64,000 nt of DNA from positions 1 to 64,000 of the forward strand of contig JAEUHM010000012.1 in the NCBI GenBank assembly GCA_016795485.1, read 5' to 3'. Below are positions 44,202 to 54,300 of this stretch, piece by piece. This stretch comes from Verrucomicrobiaceae bacterium (GTDB taxonomy: Bacteria; Verrucomicrobiota; Verrucomicrobiia; Verrucomicrobiales; Verrucomicrobiaceae). Under the pieces are notes generated by a model. That model ran no database searches and had not been told where the DNA came from. It worked only from the letters and a program-made list of their open reading frames with translations. The translations under genes were made by a program, and so were the position numbers. Numbering within the stretch: the first letter of the stretch is position 1; each line of letters starts with the position of its first letter.

Positions 44202-45473
44202 ATGCTCGATATCCAAATCATCAGAAAGAACCCAGAGGAGGTCAAAACCCGCCTGAACCAACGCGGTGGCGATTATGGCCCTACGATCGATCAGATTATC
44301 GCCATCGACAGCGAACGTCGTTCTGCAGAGACCGAGAGGCAGCAACTGCAATCTGAGCGCAACCGCGTGAGCAAAGAGATCGGCATGGCGAAGAAGCGTG
44401 GTGAGGACACCAGCGAGATTGAGGCAGCCATGCGCGCCATTGGCGCGCGGATTGATGAGATTGGTGTCAACGCAGATGCATCTGAGTCACAGCAGCGTGA
44501 TCTCATGCTCACGTTGCCCAATTTACCCCACGAAGCGTGCCCCGTGGGTGCGAGCAGCGATGACAACCCAGTCATTCGCAGTTGGGGAGAAAGGCCTGCG
44601 TATGACTTTCAAGTGAAGGACCACATCGCCCTCACGACTTCTCTTGGAATCGTGGATTTTGAGGCAGGCACCAAGATCTCCGGCAGTGCTTTTGTCGTCT
44701 ATAAAGGGGCGGGGGCACGCTTGGAGCGCGCATTGATCAATTTTCTCCTGGATCTGCACACCACTGAGCACGGCTATCATGAAGTGGCCGTTCCTCACTT
44801 GGTGAAGCCAGAGTGTCTAGTCGGCACCGGGCAATTGCCGAAGTTTGAGGACCAGCAGTACAAGTGTGAGCGTGACAATCTTTACCTGATCCCAACGGCA
44901 GAGGTGCCCGTGACCAATTTGCATCGGGAAGAGATCCTTGCCGCTGATGCGCTCCCTGTGAAGTACGCTGGCTACACGCCTTGCTTTAGGTCTGAGGCAG
45001 GTGCAGCTGGTGTTGGCACGCGTGGGCTGATCCGGATGCATCAGTTCGACAAAGTGGAACTGGTCAAGATCACCACCCCTGAGACAAGCATGGATGAATT
45101 GGAAAGTCTCACGGCCAATGCAGAGAAGGTTCTCAAACTGCTAGGCCTCCACTATCGTGTAATTGAACTTTGCACGGGCGATATAGGGTTTGGGAGCTGC
45201 AAGACGTACGATATTGAAGTCTGGGCACCCGGTCAGAATGCGTATTTGGAGGTTTCCAGTTGCTCCAATTTTGGTGAGTTCCAAGCCAGACGTATGAACT
45301 TGCGATACAAAGACGAGAACGCGAAGAATCGCACCCCGCATACGCTAAATGGATCCGGTACCGCTCTCGCGAGACTGTTCGTTGCCCTCATCGAGACCTA
45401 TCAGCAGGCTGACGGCAGCATTCAACTTCCGGCGGCGCTCGGCCCGTATCTTACCAATCGGTCTATTCGATAG
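44202..45473 (+). CDS. serS: seryl-tRNA synthetase
   Basis: A 423-residue class II aminoacyl-tRNA synthetase of normal length. The N-terminal coiled-coil arm that grips the long variable arm of tRNA-Ser lies at about 30-110 (RRSAETERQQLQSERNRVSKE). Motif 2 is FRSEAGAAGVGTRGLIRMHQF and motif 3 HTLNGSGTALARLFVALIE; TAEVPVTNLHREEIL is the conserved serine-binding block. It charges tRNA-Ser with serine. The gene lies after a terminator and 111 bases before queC. No T-box or other leader structure was recognised. Confidence 0.97.
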   Translation: MLDIQIIRKNPEEVKTRLNQRGGDYGPTIDQIIAIDSERRSAETERQQLQSERNRVSKEIGMAKKRGEDTSEIEAAMRAIGARIDEIGVNADASESQQRDLMLTLPNLPHEACPVGASSDDNPVIRSWGERPAYDFQVKDHIALTTSLGIVDFEAGTKISGSAFVVYKGAGARLERALINFLLDLHTTEHGYHEVAVPHLVKPECLVGTGQLPKFEDQQYKCERDNLYLIPTAEVPVTNLHREEILAADALPVKYAGYTPCFRSEAGAAGVGTRGLIRMHQFDKVELVKITTPETSMDELESLTANAEKVLKLLGLHYRVIELCTGDIGFGSCKTYDIEVWAPGQNAYLEVSSCSNFGEFQARRMNLRYKDENAKNRTPHTLNGSGTALARLFVALIETYQQADGSIQLPAALGPYLTNRSIR

Positions 45474-45584
45474 TCGCGCATTGGCTTGAGCTACGAAAAG
45501 GCGGCGTGCTCGTGAATAACGGCTTCTGCGGCTAGCTAGAACGCTGGTTGCAGGATTGGCAGCCAAGGTTTACCTCCTCTCGGG

Positions 45585-46274
45585 ATGAAGGTTCTCGTAT
45601 TGCTCTCTGGCGGCATGGATTCTGTGACGGCACTGCATGTAGCAGCGCGGGAGCATGAGGTATTGGGCGGTGTGAGCTTTGATTATGGCTCCAAACACAA
45701 TGCGCGGGAGATTCCGCTGGCCGCTTGGCATTGCCTACAGCTTGGAGTCGCTCATGAGGTGATTCGGCTTCCTTTTGTTGACGAGTTGTTTGCATCGGAC
45801 CTGTTGCAGAGTGGTGGGGAGGTGCCGGACGGGCATTATGCCGAGGAGAACATGAAGAAAACCGTTGTACCTTTTCGGAATGGCATCATGCTAGCGATTG
45901 CATGTGGGTTGGCAGAGTCCCGAGGGGCGGATGGGCTCGTCATTGCAGCTCATGCTGGAGACCATGCGATCTACCCGGACTGCCGAGAGCCCTTCATGCA
46001 GGCGATGGCTTCCGCCATGGCTGAAGGAACCTATGCGCGGGTGGAACTTCTGCGCCCGTTCATCGGATTGGACAAAACTGCGATAGCGAGAGCAGGGGGT
46101 GAGTTGGGTATCGACTACGGGAAGACATGGTCGTGCTACAAGGGTAGGGAACTGCACTGCGGCACCTGTGGGACCTGTGTCGAACGCCGGGAGGCATTCC
46201 TGCAAGCCCGTCTGGCGGATCCAACGGCCTACGAGCAAGAGCCGCCTCTGCCTGAGGCACCTGTTTTGGCATGA
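45585..46274 (+). CDS. queC: 7-cyano-7-deazaguanine synthase QueC
   Basis: A 229-residue enzyme that uses ATP and ammonia to turn 7-carboxy-7-deazaguanine into preQ0, the queuosine precursor. The N-terminal PP-loop is VLLSGGMDSVTAL; VPFRNGIMLAIACGLAE and AAHAGDHAIYPDCREPF are family hallmarks. The zinc site is C-x7-C-x2-C-x2-C in CYKGRELHCGTCGTC. With queG nearby, the region supplies two steps of the queuosine pathway; the other genes (queD, queE, queF, tgt) are not in the window. Bases 45474-45584 were checked for a preQ1 riboswitch; none was convincing. Confidence 0.97.
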   Translation: MKVLVLLSGGMDSVTALHVAAREHEVLGGVSFDYGSKHNAREIPLAAWHCLQLGVAHEVIRLPFVDELFASDLLQSGGEVPDGHYAEENMKKTVVPFRNGIMLAIACGLAESRGADGLVIAAHAGDHAIYPDCREPFMQAMASAMAEGTYARVELLRPFIGLDKTAIARAGGELGIDYGKTWSCYKGRELHCGTCGTCVERREAFLQARLADPTAYEQEPPLPEAPVLA

Positions 46275-46280
46275 GATGCC

Positions 46281-46317
46281 CAAAAACAAAGAACCCTGGC
46301 GGATGAGGCCAGGGTTC
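46281..46317 (-). terminator. intrinsic terminator of the PEP-CTERM operon
   Basis: GAACCCTGGC at 46291-46300 and GCCAGGGTTC at 46308-46317 form a perfect 10-bp stem with a 7-base loop. The T-run is on the minus-strand side (TTTGTTTTTG, 46290-46281), so it mainly ends minus-strand transcripts from 46345. It may also slow transcripts from queC, whose stop is 17 bases away. Confidence 0.85.
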
Positions 46318-46344
46318 TCGCAAAATTGAAGTCTAAACCTTGAA

Positions 46345-47016
46345 TCAGGCTACACGACGGCGGCGCATTGCCAGTCCAAGAACACCACCGAGCAGAAGAA
46401 CTGCACGGCTGGGCTCGGGTACGCCTTGCAGCGTGAGATTTGCTGAGCGGATAGGATCGGCTCCAAGGAATGGAGTGCTGTAGTCTTCGGTTGCACCATC
46501 GGAGGGGATTGTCCAAGAAGCATGAGTAAAGAAGCCATACTTGTCGCCCATGTTGGTCCCAGACTCAAACCAGACGAGCGCAAACTTGTCGCCGGTTGAG
46601 ATACCACCGGACAGCGCAAGACTGCTGATGTCGTCAGCGATGCCACCGAATCCTCCTGGCGTTGTGAAGTCACCCTCCAGCAGACTGCTGGTATCCGTGG
46701 TTAATCCCCCGGGGATGAAGTAATCGTCAGTGAGGGCACCTCCTGAGTCTTTCATGAAGCCCGCTACTTGAGCTCCAGCAGCGTACTCGTAATAGGAACC
46801 GGCGGCAGAAGGGCCAGCACCGGCAAAGTCACTGTCACTCGTAGATACGATAATACCCCAGCGCATGCCGTTGATACCTGCCACGCCTGCTGAGTTAGAT
46901 AAATTGGAAACCACCCCGTTGAAGAATGCTCCATTGAAGGAAATGGTGACTGTGGCCGAGGCACTGGTGGCACCGAGTAGAGCGATGGCGAGGATTAGCT
47001 GCTTTGCGAGTTTCAT
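46345..47016 (-). CDS. PEP-CTERM-anchored secreted protein
   Basis: A 223-residue exported protein: signal peptide MKLAKQLILAIALLGATSASA, a Gly/Ser/Thr-rich beta domain without known relatives, and a C-terminal VPEPSRAVLLLGGVLGLAMRRRR. That end is a standard PEP-CTERM sorting signal (PEP motif, hydrophobic helix, basic cluster), which is recognised by an exosortase; no exosortase is in the window. It follows the TIGR02597-type gene by 28 bases on the same strand and ends at a terminator, so the two make a small operon. The protein is probably processed and released to the cell surface or matrix. Confidence 0.88.
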   Translation of the reverse strand: MKLAKQLILAIALLGATSASATVTISFNGAFFNGVVSNLSNSAGVAGINGMRWGIIVSTSDSDFAGAGPSAAGSYYEYAAGAQVAGFMKDSGGALTDDYFIPGGLTTDTSSLLEGDFTTPGGFGGIADDISSLALSGGISTGDKFALVWFESGTNMGDKYGFFTHASWTIPSDGATEDYSTPFLGADPIRSANLTLQGVPEPSRAVLLLGGVLGLAMRRRRVA

Positions 47017-47044
47017 AAGGTGAGAACGTTATGTTGGAGACTAA

Positions 47045-48061
47045 TTACTGAAGGTAGGATTGCAAGTCGCTCCAGACCACGGATGTTGGGTTGGCCCCGG
47101 TCTGGTTCTTCCGGAAGACGTACGAAGTGCCAGGCTGCAATTGATAAGTGGTCGTAACTACCGTAACGCCCTGAAGCCAATTGGTGCCGTTCCAGATCAG
47201 CGTGGTCGATGCAGACTTGTTTTTGCCCGTTGCAGCATTGTTGAAAGCGAGAAGGCGGTCGCCGGCTACAAGTGCGGCTGGAGGAAAGACATTGCCGATC
47301 ACTTCAGGAACCGGGCTGTTGTAGAATATCCGCTGATCTTGGGTGGTGTTTGCGGCCAGGGTGTAGAACCGCGAGCGAACTCCCGTCATTGGAACTGCTC
47401 CGGTGATCGAGATGGTCTGTTGAGTTGTCGTGGAGTTGTTACGAAGTGTGAATCCCTCACCCGGATTGAACGTGAGGTCATTCACGTTAGTTACGCCCTG
47501 CAACCAGTTAGTTCCATTGAACGTGTAAGTTGACGAGGTCGCCAAATTGGTTCCAGCCACATTGGTTGGATACCGAAGAATCTGAGTTCCAGCCAAAACG
47601 CCGGTTACCAACGTAGATGGTGTCCAGTAGGGGGAGATGCTCACTGCGGATCCGGTGTTGTCGACCGCGTTGGTGAGGATACCGGCCAGACTTTCACCTG
47701 CCGGGATCGTGACGGTTACCGAGTTGGCAGTGTTGGACTCAACTTTCAGGATCATGCCCTCTTTGGTATCGGAATCGACCCGCAGGAAGTAGGTTTTGGG
47801 CTGGGTGCCTGATGCGTAAACAAATTGGTTCACCGTGAAGTTAGGCGTGCCAGCAAGGGTGATGACGTTGCTTGAAATGCTTTCTACAACACCCACGAAC
47901 TCATCTGCACGACTTAACGGGGCGCCGATAGCTGCATCAGAGTTGGCAGGTATCGTAACACTAACGAACCCAACGGGAGGTGTGTAGACGGGTTGTGCCT
48001 GAATCATTGCTGGCAGAGCAACGACTGCTGTCAGGAGGAGAGTGCCGATATTTGTCTTCAT
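47045..48061 (-). CDS. TIGR02597-family exported protein
   Basis: A 338-residue exported protein; ATG 48061 gives signal peptide MKTNIGTLLLTAVVALPAMIQA, and the longer frame to 48133 is rejected. Blocks such as VGFVSVTIPANSDAAIGAPL, TYTFNGTNWLQGVTNVNDL, TLIWNGTNWLQGV and LQPGTSYVFRK match the TIGR02597 conserved hypothetical family known mainly from Verrucomicrobia. It is beta-rich and has two related halves. Function unknown. It is the first gene of the operon with the PEP-CTERM protein and is divergent from the DUF1800 giant. Confidence 0.82.
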   Translation of the reverse strand: MKTNIGTLLLTAVVALPAMIQAQPVYTPPVGFVSVTIPANSDAAIGAPLSRADEFVGVVESISSNVITLAGTPNFTVNQFVYASGTQPKTYFLRVDSDTKEGMILKVESNTANSVTVTIPAGESLAGILTNAVDNTGSAVSISPYWTPSTLVTGVLAGTQILRYPTNVAGTNLATSSTYTFNGTNWLQGVTNVNDLTFNPGEGFTLRNNSTTTQQTISITGAVPMTGVRSRFYTLAANTTQDQRIFYNSPVPEVIGNVFPPAALVAGDRLLAFNNAATGKNKSASTTLIWNGTNWLQGVTVVTTTYQLQPGTSYVFRKNQTGANPTSVVWSDLQSYLQ

Positions 48062-48218
48062 GGTGGAATGACGGGTGGAATAAAAATTGGGCCGTTCAGT
48101 AGTTTTAACCCGAAACGCCTCAAAACGTAACACAAAAAATAAACAAAAATGTAAAGGAATGGTGAAATTGCCGCTCGGAGCGTAAGGGAAAATGCCTCAT
48201 AGAGCTACAAGATCGGTT

Positions 48219-48248
48219 TTGACAATCCGGGCCGAAAATTGATATGAT
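48219..48248 (+). promoter_or_regulatory. sigma-70 type promoter of the DUF1800 gene
   Basis: TTGACA at 48219-48224 and TATGAT at 48243-48248 are separated by 18 bases, giving a perfect -35 and a five-of-six -10 hexamer. Transcription would begin near 48255. This supports the ATG at 48331 (or 48349) and rules against the in-frame ATG at 48244, which overlaps the -10 box. Confidence 0.8.
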
Positions 48249-48330
48249 CCCAAGGATAAGGCCAAAAAAATGGGCAGTTCAGCTCATCATTTTGTCACAA
48301 GCTTTCACTGACTTCTCTCCCCTTCTGCTT

Positions 48331-51300
48331 ATGACTTCAAAACTCAAGATGCTTGTCCGCAAGCAACTTATCGCCTGCTTTGGCATGGCTCTCGCTTGCA
48401 TGGTGCCAACGGCATCAGCGACTACTGACTCCTATTCAACTGGCCCTGGCGAGGGTGCAGCGGATGGGCTGGATGACGTGTGGCAAGCCCTCTTCAATTG
48501 TTGGGGCCTTGCACCCTCAGGTGACCTCGATGGCGATGGTTGCACCAACTTGGTAGAGTCCGTAGCTGGCACTGACCCGCGCAATCCCAATGACTGTATT
48601 TCAGTTGGGAATGTTTCTCTGGCAGGCAATACGATTACCTTCAAATTTGATGCTGAGGCAGGTAAAAAGTATCGGGTGATGAGCGACGATGCTCCCGACG
48701 GTGATTTCACGACGCTTGTGCCACTGACTCTACCTGCACCTGGAAATGAATATGTGCCCGCAGCTGACAACCCGAATGAGTCCGTATCGGTCGTGAAAGA
48801 TGCAGGGACCCGGAAGTTTTACAAACTGGAGGTCTCAGATGTAGACACCGATGGTGATGGGGTCTCCAACTGGGCAGAAATCAGCCTGGGACTCAACCCA
48901 AGCGATGACGACAGCGATAACGACGGCATCTTGGACGGTGCTGAAGTCGAGGCGGATGTGTCGGTGGAGGATACGGTGTCGGTGACGAGCGCAGAGACGC
49001 TCGCTTCGGAAGATGGGCCCACGAGTGGACGGTTCACCGTAAGCCGTACGCGGACCTTGTTTCCCATTAGCGTAACTTTTGGATTGAGTGGAACAGCAGC
49101 AGACCCCGCAGACTACACCGCATCACCATCTCCAGCATCCACTCTGAACTTCGTGGTTGGTGAGACCGAGAAGCAGATTTATGTTAACCCGATTCAAGAT
49201 GCTAGCGTTGAGGGCACTGAGTCAGTGACGGCTACCCTGACCTCTGCCGTAAACACCACCACGACGGGAGACTTCGAGGACCCAGACATAGCAGTGGCGT
49301 CCGCCACGGTGATTATCTCAAACAACACCACAGCTTCAGGTACAGGGTTGACCGCACGTTACTACGACCACTCAAGCAGCACCTATGCTCATGCGGCTAA
49401 CTTTGGTGATACGGCCAGCTACAACTTCACCCGTGGCTCTCCGACCACTCAAGGCACCATCGTGGTGACGCCCACCTCGGGAGTGCTGGCTACTCTGCTG
49501 GCGGCGCTCACACCTGGCAGCAGTCAGGTGAAGCTTACCTTCACGAGCGGCAACCTGAATAATGCTCTCTACAATCACTTGATGTATCCTGTGACAGCTA
49601 AGACGGCTAGCAACTTCACGGTTAGCATTACCGCGGCGGCAGCACTGCCCACCAGCGGTACAGGCAACTCCAACTTTAGCATTCAGCCGATTCACCCTGC
49701 AGTGATTGAGCGCACGGAGAACATCAACTTTGACTACGTTTACGGAACACCGAATGCGGTTAGCATTGCAGCCGCCGCAGGAACAACGGCCACCAACGTC
49801 CCAGACAACTACTCCACCACCTACGAGGCCTATTTGGCGCCCGCAACATCAGGCTCCTATCGCTTCCAACTTGATGCAGATGACAAAGCGCGTCTGTTTA
49901 TCGACTTGGATCTAAGCGGCACCTTCGATCCAGGTGAGCAAGTCTTGGAACACGGCTGGGACACCAGCGCTACAGGAAGTCCAGAAGACGGAGTGGCTGA
50001 TAACGAGGTGATCGGGACCTTCAAGGTCAGCAGTTCTTACTCGCTTTCCATTCCAGGTAGCCCGGCCCAGCGTTATAAGATGCGCATTGAGCATGTGGAA
50101 ACGGTTGATAGCGCCCGCTGCCGTCTCCAGTGGAGTCTCAATGGCGGCACGTTTGCGAACATCCCTCAAGCCGAGCAGTTCACGCATACGCAGGCGATGA
50201 CTGCCAACTACAACTACACCCGCAACACTACCACCACAGGCACAGCGACTATCACCCTGACCGCACACGGTTTGTCTGTGGGAAATACTGCAACTTTGGC
50301 CTTCTCCAGCGGAAACCTTTTCACGCCTAACATCTCCGATCTCAACGGTTACAGCGGCAACTACACCGTGGCGACTGTTCCCACGGCTGACACGTTCACT
50401 GTGGCCATAACTGGCACCAACCTACCCAACTCAGGCACAGGGGCGGGCTTCCTGGAAAATCGCTCCAACAGCGGCACGACCGGGGTCTTTAACAAAATCT
50501 ACACGAACACGACGTTCAGCAACACACCGGGCCGTATCGGAGTCGATGCCGCTGTGACCACTGGTAACAACGGCATTTGGGGCTATGGCACCCCAGATGT
50601 GGCCTTGATCAACACGGAGTCATTCTCCGTGCGCTGGAGCGGTCAGGTTCAGCCTCAGTTTTCGGAGGAATACACCTTTGTCGTTCATGTGGAGGATAAC
50701 GCGATCTTCCGCTTCAATGGACAAGTGCAGGAACTGAAGGCGCACACTAGCGCGGACCAAGCTGGAGCCACCTACGTCTATGACCCTGTCACTGGCAATA
50801 CGGTTGTGACTTTCTCCGGTATGGTCATCAAGGCCGATAACTTCGTGGTCGGTGAGACGGTGCGCGTCAATCCTACCTCTGGGAACCTCAACTACGGCGC
50901 GGGTGCCACCTATGTTTACACACCTAGCACAGGTGACATGGTGGTGGACTACACAGGTGTGGCCGCACTTGCTTCGGGTGGTTTTGTGGTGGGAGAAGAA
51001 GTCTTCCTGGACCCTACAAGCAATAAACTCACTAGCCTGGGCTCACTTCCATACATCATCACAGCCGTTTCAGGCAGCACCTTCACAGTCAATGTGGGAG
51101 CCAATCTCTTCCCCACCAGCACCGCCCTAGACAACGGGACGATAAGCTTCTCTGATACGAAAAACCTCGTCATCAGCGCGGTCACTTCTACCAGTTTCAC
51201 TGTCAATCATGGAATAGGAAAGCACGTCGCCAGCAGTGGCAACGTCAGCATTGAAATCATTAACAAGCCCATGCGTGATTGGCTCGGCACGACAAGCGCT

Positions 51301-54300
51301 TATGGAAACGAGCGCTACGTCCGCATTCCAGTCGTTGGCGGGACCCGCTACGACATTGAGTTGGAGTATTTTGAAGCCACTGGCTATGCACGCAGTCAAT
51401 TGTTCTGGTACAGCGCTAGTCAGCCCCGACAGGTCATTCCTTCTGAGCGCCTCTACCCGTCAACAGGACCCCTGGCACCATCCACACATACCAACAGCAT
51501 CTTGGCCTCCGCTCTGGCGGGTGGTCCGTTCAGTTACACCATCGCTGGTAGCAATGGGGCGTCGATCAGCGTCACCGGCCTGCCAGCCTGGCTATCCTAC
51601 AGCAACGGCGTCATCAGCGGCACGCCGCCATCGGGTTCTGCTGGCAGTTATCAGATTGTCATCACCCTCACCAACGGGAATGGCACCTCTACTTCTGTGC
51701 TGAACTTGGAAGTGCAGGAAGCAGAGGGAACGGTGGACCGTGAAGTCTGGACGGGAGTGGCGGGCACCAGCATTTCCAGTATTCCAACGGGCACCAATCC
51801 CAATCTCACCACCGCACTCACCAGCTTGGCCTTGCCCGCCAGCAGTGGAGACGATTACGGAACCCGTGTGCGCGGCTACATTACGGCACCCACCACTGGG
51901 AACTACTACTTCTGGCTCAACAGCGCCGATACTGCTGAGTTTTGGCTTTCCAACGATGCTGAACCCGTCAATGCCTTCAAGCGCGCCTCCATCACCAACG
52001 GCACCGCCAAGTCTCCATGGATGGCACTGGAGCAAGGTCAGCGTTACTACTTTGAGTTGCTCCACAAAGCGGGAACGGGCACTGCGGACGGTGCTTCGGT
52101 GAGTTGGTCCAAGCCTGATGAGCCCACGACCGCCCCGAGTGAGATCGTTCCTGGCTACGTGTTGGACTCCTACGCACCGCCAGCCCCCGGAACAACTCCA
52201 GGAACACTCTACGTGGCCACGATGCTCGCCCAAGCAGGCGCGATCACCAACGGCGTGGGCACTGCCACTCTCCGAGTCAACGACACCGAGACCATCGCCT
52301 ATGTGAGCTTTGACGAAGCCGGATTTGAGACGCCTCCTTACCGAGGCATGACCGGTGAGAAGACCGAGTGGCACGTCCACGCCGATCCTTTCCTCACCCA
52401 CTCCAGCATGATCATTTACGATGGCGATGAACCCGTCACCGATGGCGATGGTTTGATCACCAATCCCGCCGACCCCAACTACGGCAGCCACAAGTGGACT
52501 ATCACCGGAGTGGGCACACTCACTACAGATGACATCAGAGAGCTAATCAAGCAGGGCAAGGCCTACATCAATCTTCACACGGCGGCTTATCCCAACGGTG
52601 AGATTCGTGGCAACTACACTCTGGCTAACGGCTCCCGCACCTTCAGCGCACCGCCCGCAGCACCGTCTTGGACAGATGACAGCACCGACAATGCCGCTGT
52701 ATCGCGCTTCCTCACCCAGGCTAGCTTTGGCGCTAGCGCGGATGACATCAAGGCCCTCAAAGCCATCGTGCCCACAGGCGGTAAGACTCGCTATGAGATG
52801 TGGATCGAAGATCAGTTCTCAAAGGCACCCAGCCAGGCTCTGCCTGAGGTGCTGGCAAAGGAACAATCCGACGCCAATGGCGGCGGACAGTTCACTGAGG
52901 ACCTGTTCTTCAATGCTTGGTGGCGTAACAGCAACACGGGCAGTGACCAGTTGCGCCAACGGATCGCTTTTGCCCTCAGCGAGATCGTCGTGGTATCCGC
53001 ACAGGGCCCCCTGGACAATCGCGCAGAGGCTCTCTCTTACTATTACGACAAGCTCAATGCTGATGCCTTCGGCAACTTCCGCACCATTCTCGAAGATGTG
53101 ACTCTAACACCCGCCATGGGTCGCTATCTCGACATGCGGAACAACGACAAGCCCGACCTAACCGTGGGTCGCATTCCAAATGAAAACTACGCTCGCGAGA
53201 TCAAGCAACTCTTCTCCATTGGTCTCTATCGCATGTGGCCAGATGGAACGCTGATGCTGACATCCACGGATCGTCCCATTGATACTTACACCCAGAGAGA
53301 GATCGTTGGATTTGCCCATGTCTTCACTGGCTGGACAGACGGCTATGATGGTGCCTACCGCACCGCCATCAGCGCTCCTACCAACTGGATGCGCCAGATG
53401 CGTGAAGTCCCCGCTCGTCACTTCACCGGACCCAAGCGCGTGCTTAACAACGAAGTGCTTCCGGGTCTAGATACTCTTGGCGGGCAGCCTCTGGATCCTT
53501 ATGCCACGCACAATAGCACCCACTTCGGGCAGGCTGCCTATCAGAACCTGCCAAGTCAGGAACTGGATGCCAGCCACAACCAGTTGTTTGACCATCCCAA
53601 CACCGGACCCTTTATCTGCCGTCAGTTGATCCAGCGCCTTGTCACCAGCCATCCTTCTCGTGATTATCTCTATCGCGTCGTGCAAGCCTTCAACAACGAC
53701 GGAACAGGTGTTCGTGGCAACATGCAGGCCGTTATCAAAGCCATCCTCCTCGACTACGAGGCTCGTAGCACCACAGAGCGCGACAAGCCTGCGTTTGGTA
53801 AGCAACGTGAGGCCGTTCTACGTGTAGCAGCAGCGGGACGAGCCTTCAGACTTCCTGGCACCACTGGTACTTGGGTGCAGCCCTCGACAACGCAGCCTAC
53901 GGCAGGCGCACACGTCATTGAGGTCAATACTGGCACCATGAACCCCAAACTCGTCGGTGGACGCAGCGTTCACATCGACTTCGTAGGACCTGCCTGGACC
54001 GTTGGTGACACCACTCCTACCGATGGCATCTACACTGTCCTCTCCACGCCAGCACCCACGACCACTAATCCCTTCAAGTTCTACATCAATGGCACTGGAT
54101 GGGGGGGCATCAGCACCACCAACGGCACTTCCACCGAAGGCATAGCCGGCACCTACTCAGCAGCAGCCGGTGCCACGACGGCCACCATCACTTGGTCCGG
54201 TCATTGGTTGCCCGCTGGCGGTAGTATCTACTTGGACTTTTCAGTGCCCACGGGAACCGCCATACCCGATGGCGTTTATACGGCACTGACCTCAGACAGT

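Noticed and set aside
45474-45584. preQ1 riboswitch or T-box before queC
   Set aside because: No conserved loop, pseudoknot tail or antiterminator could be made out.
48244-48330. Upstream ATG at 48244 as the DUF1800 gene start
   Set aside because: It overlaps the -10 box of a near-consensus promoter, and the signal peptide begins further on.
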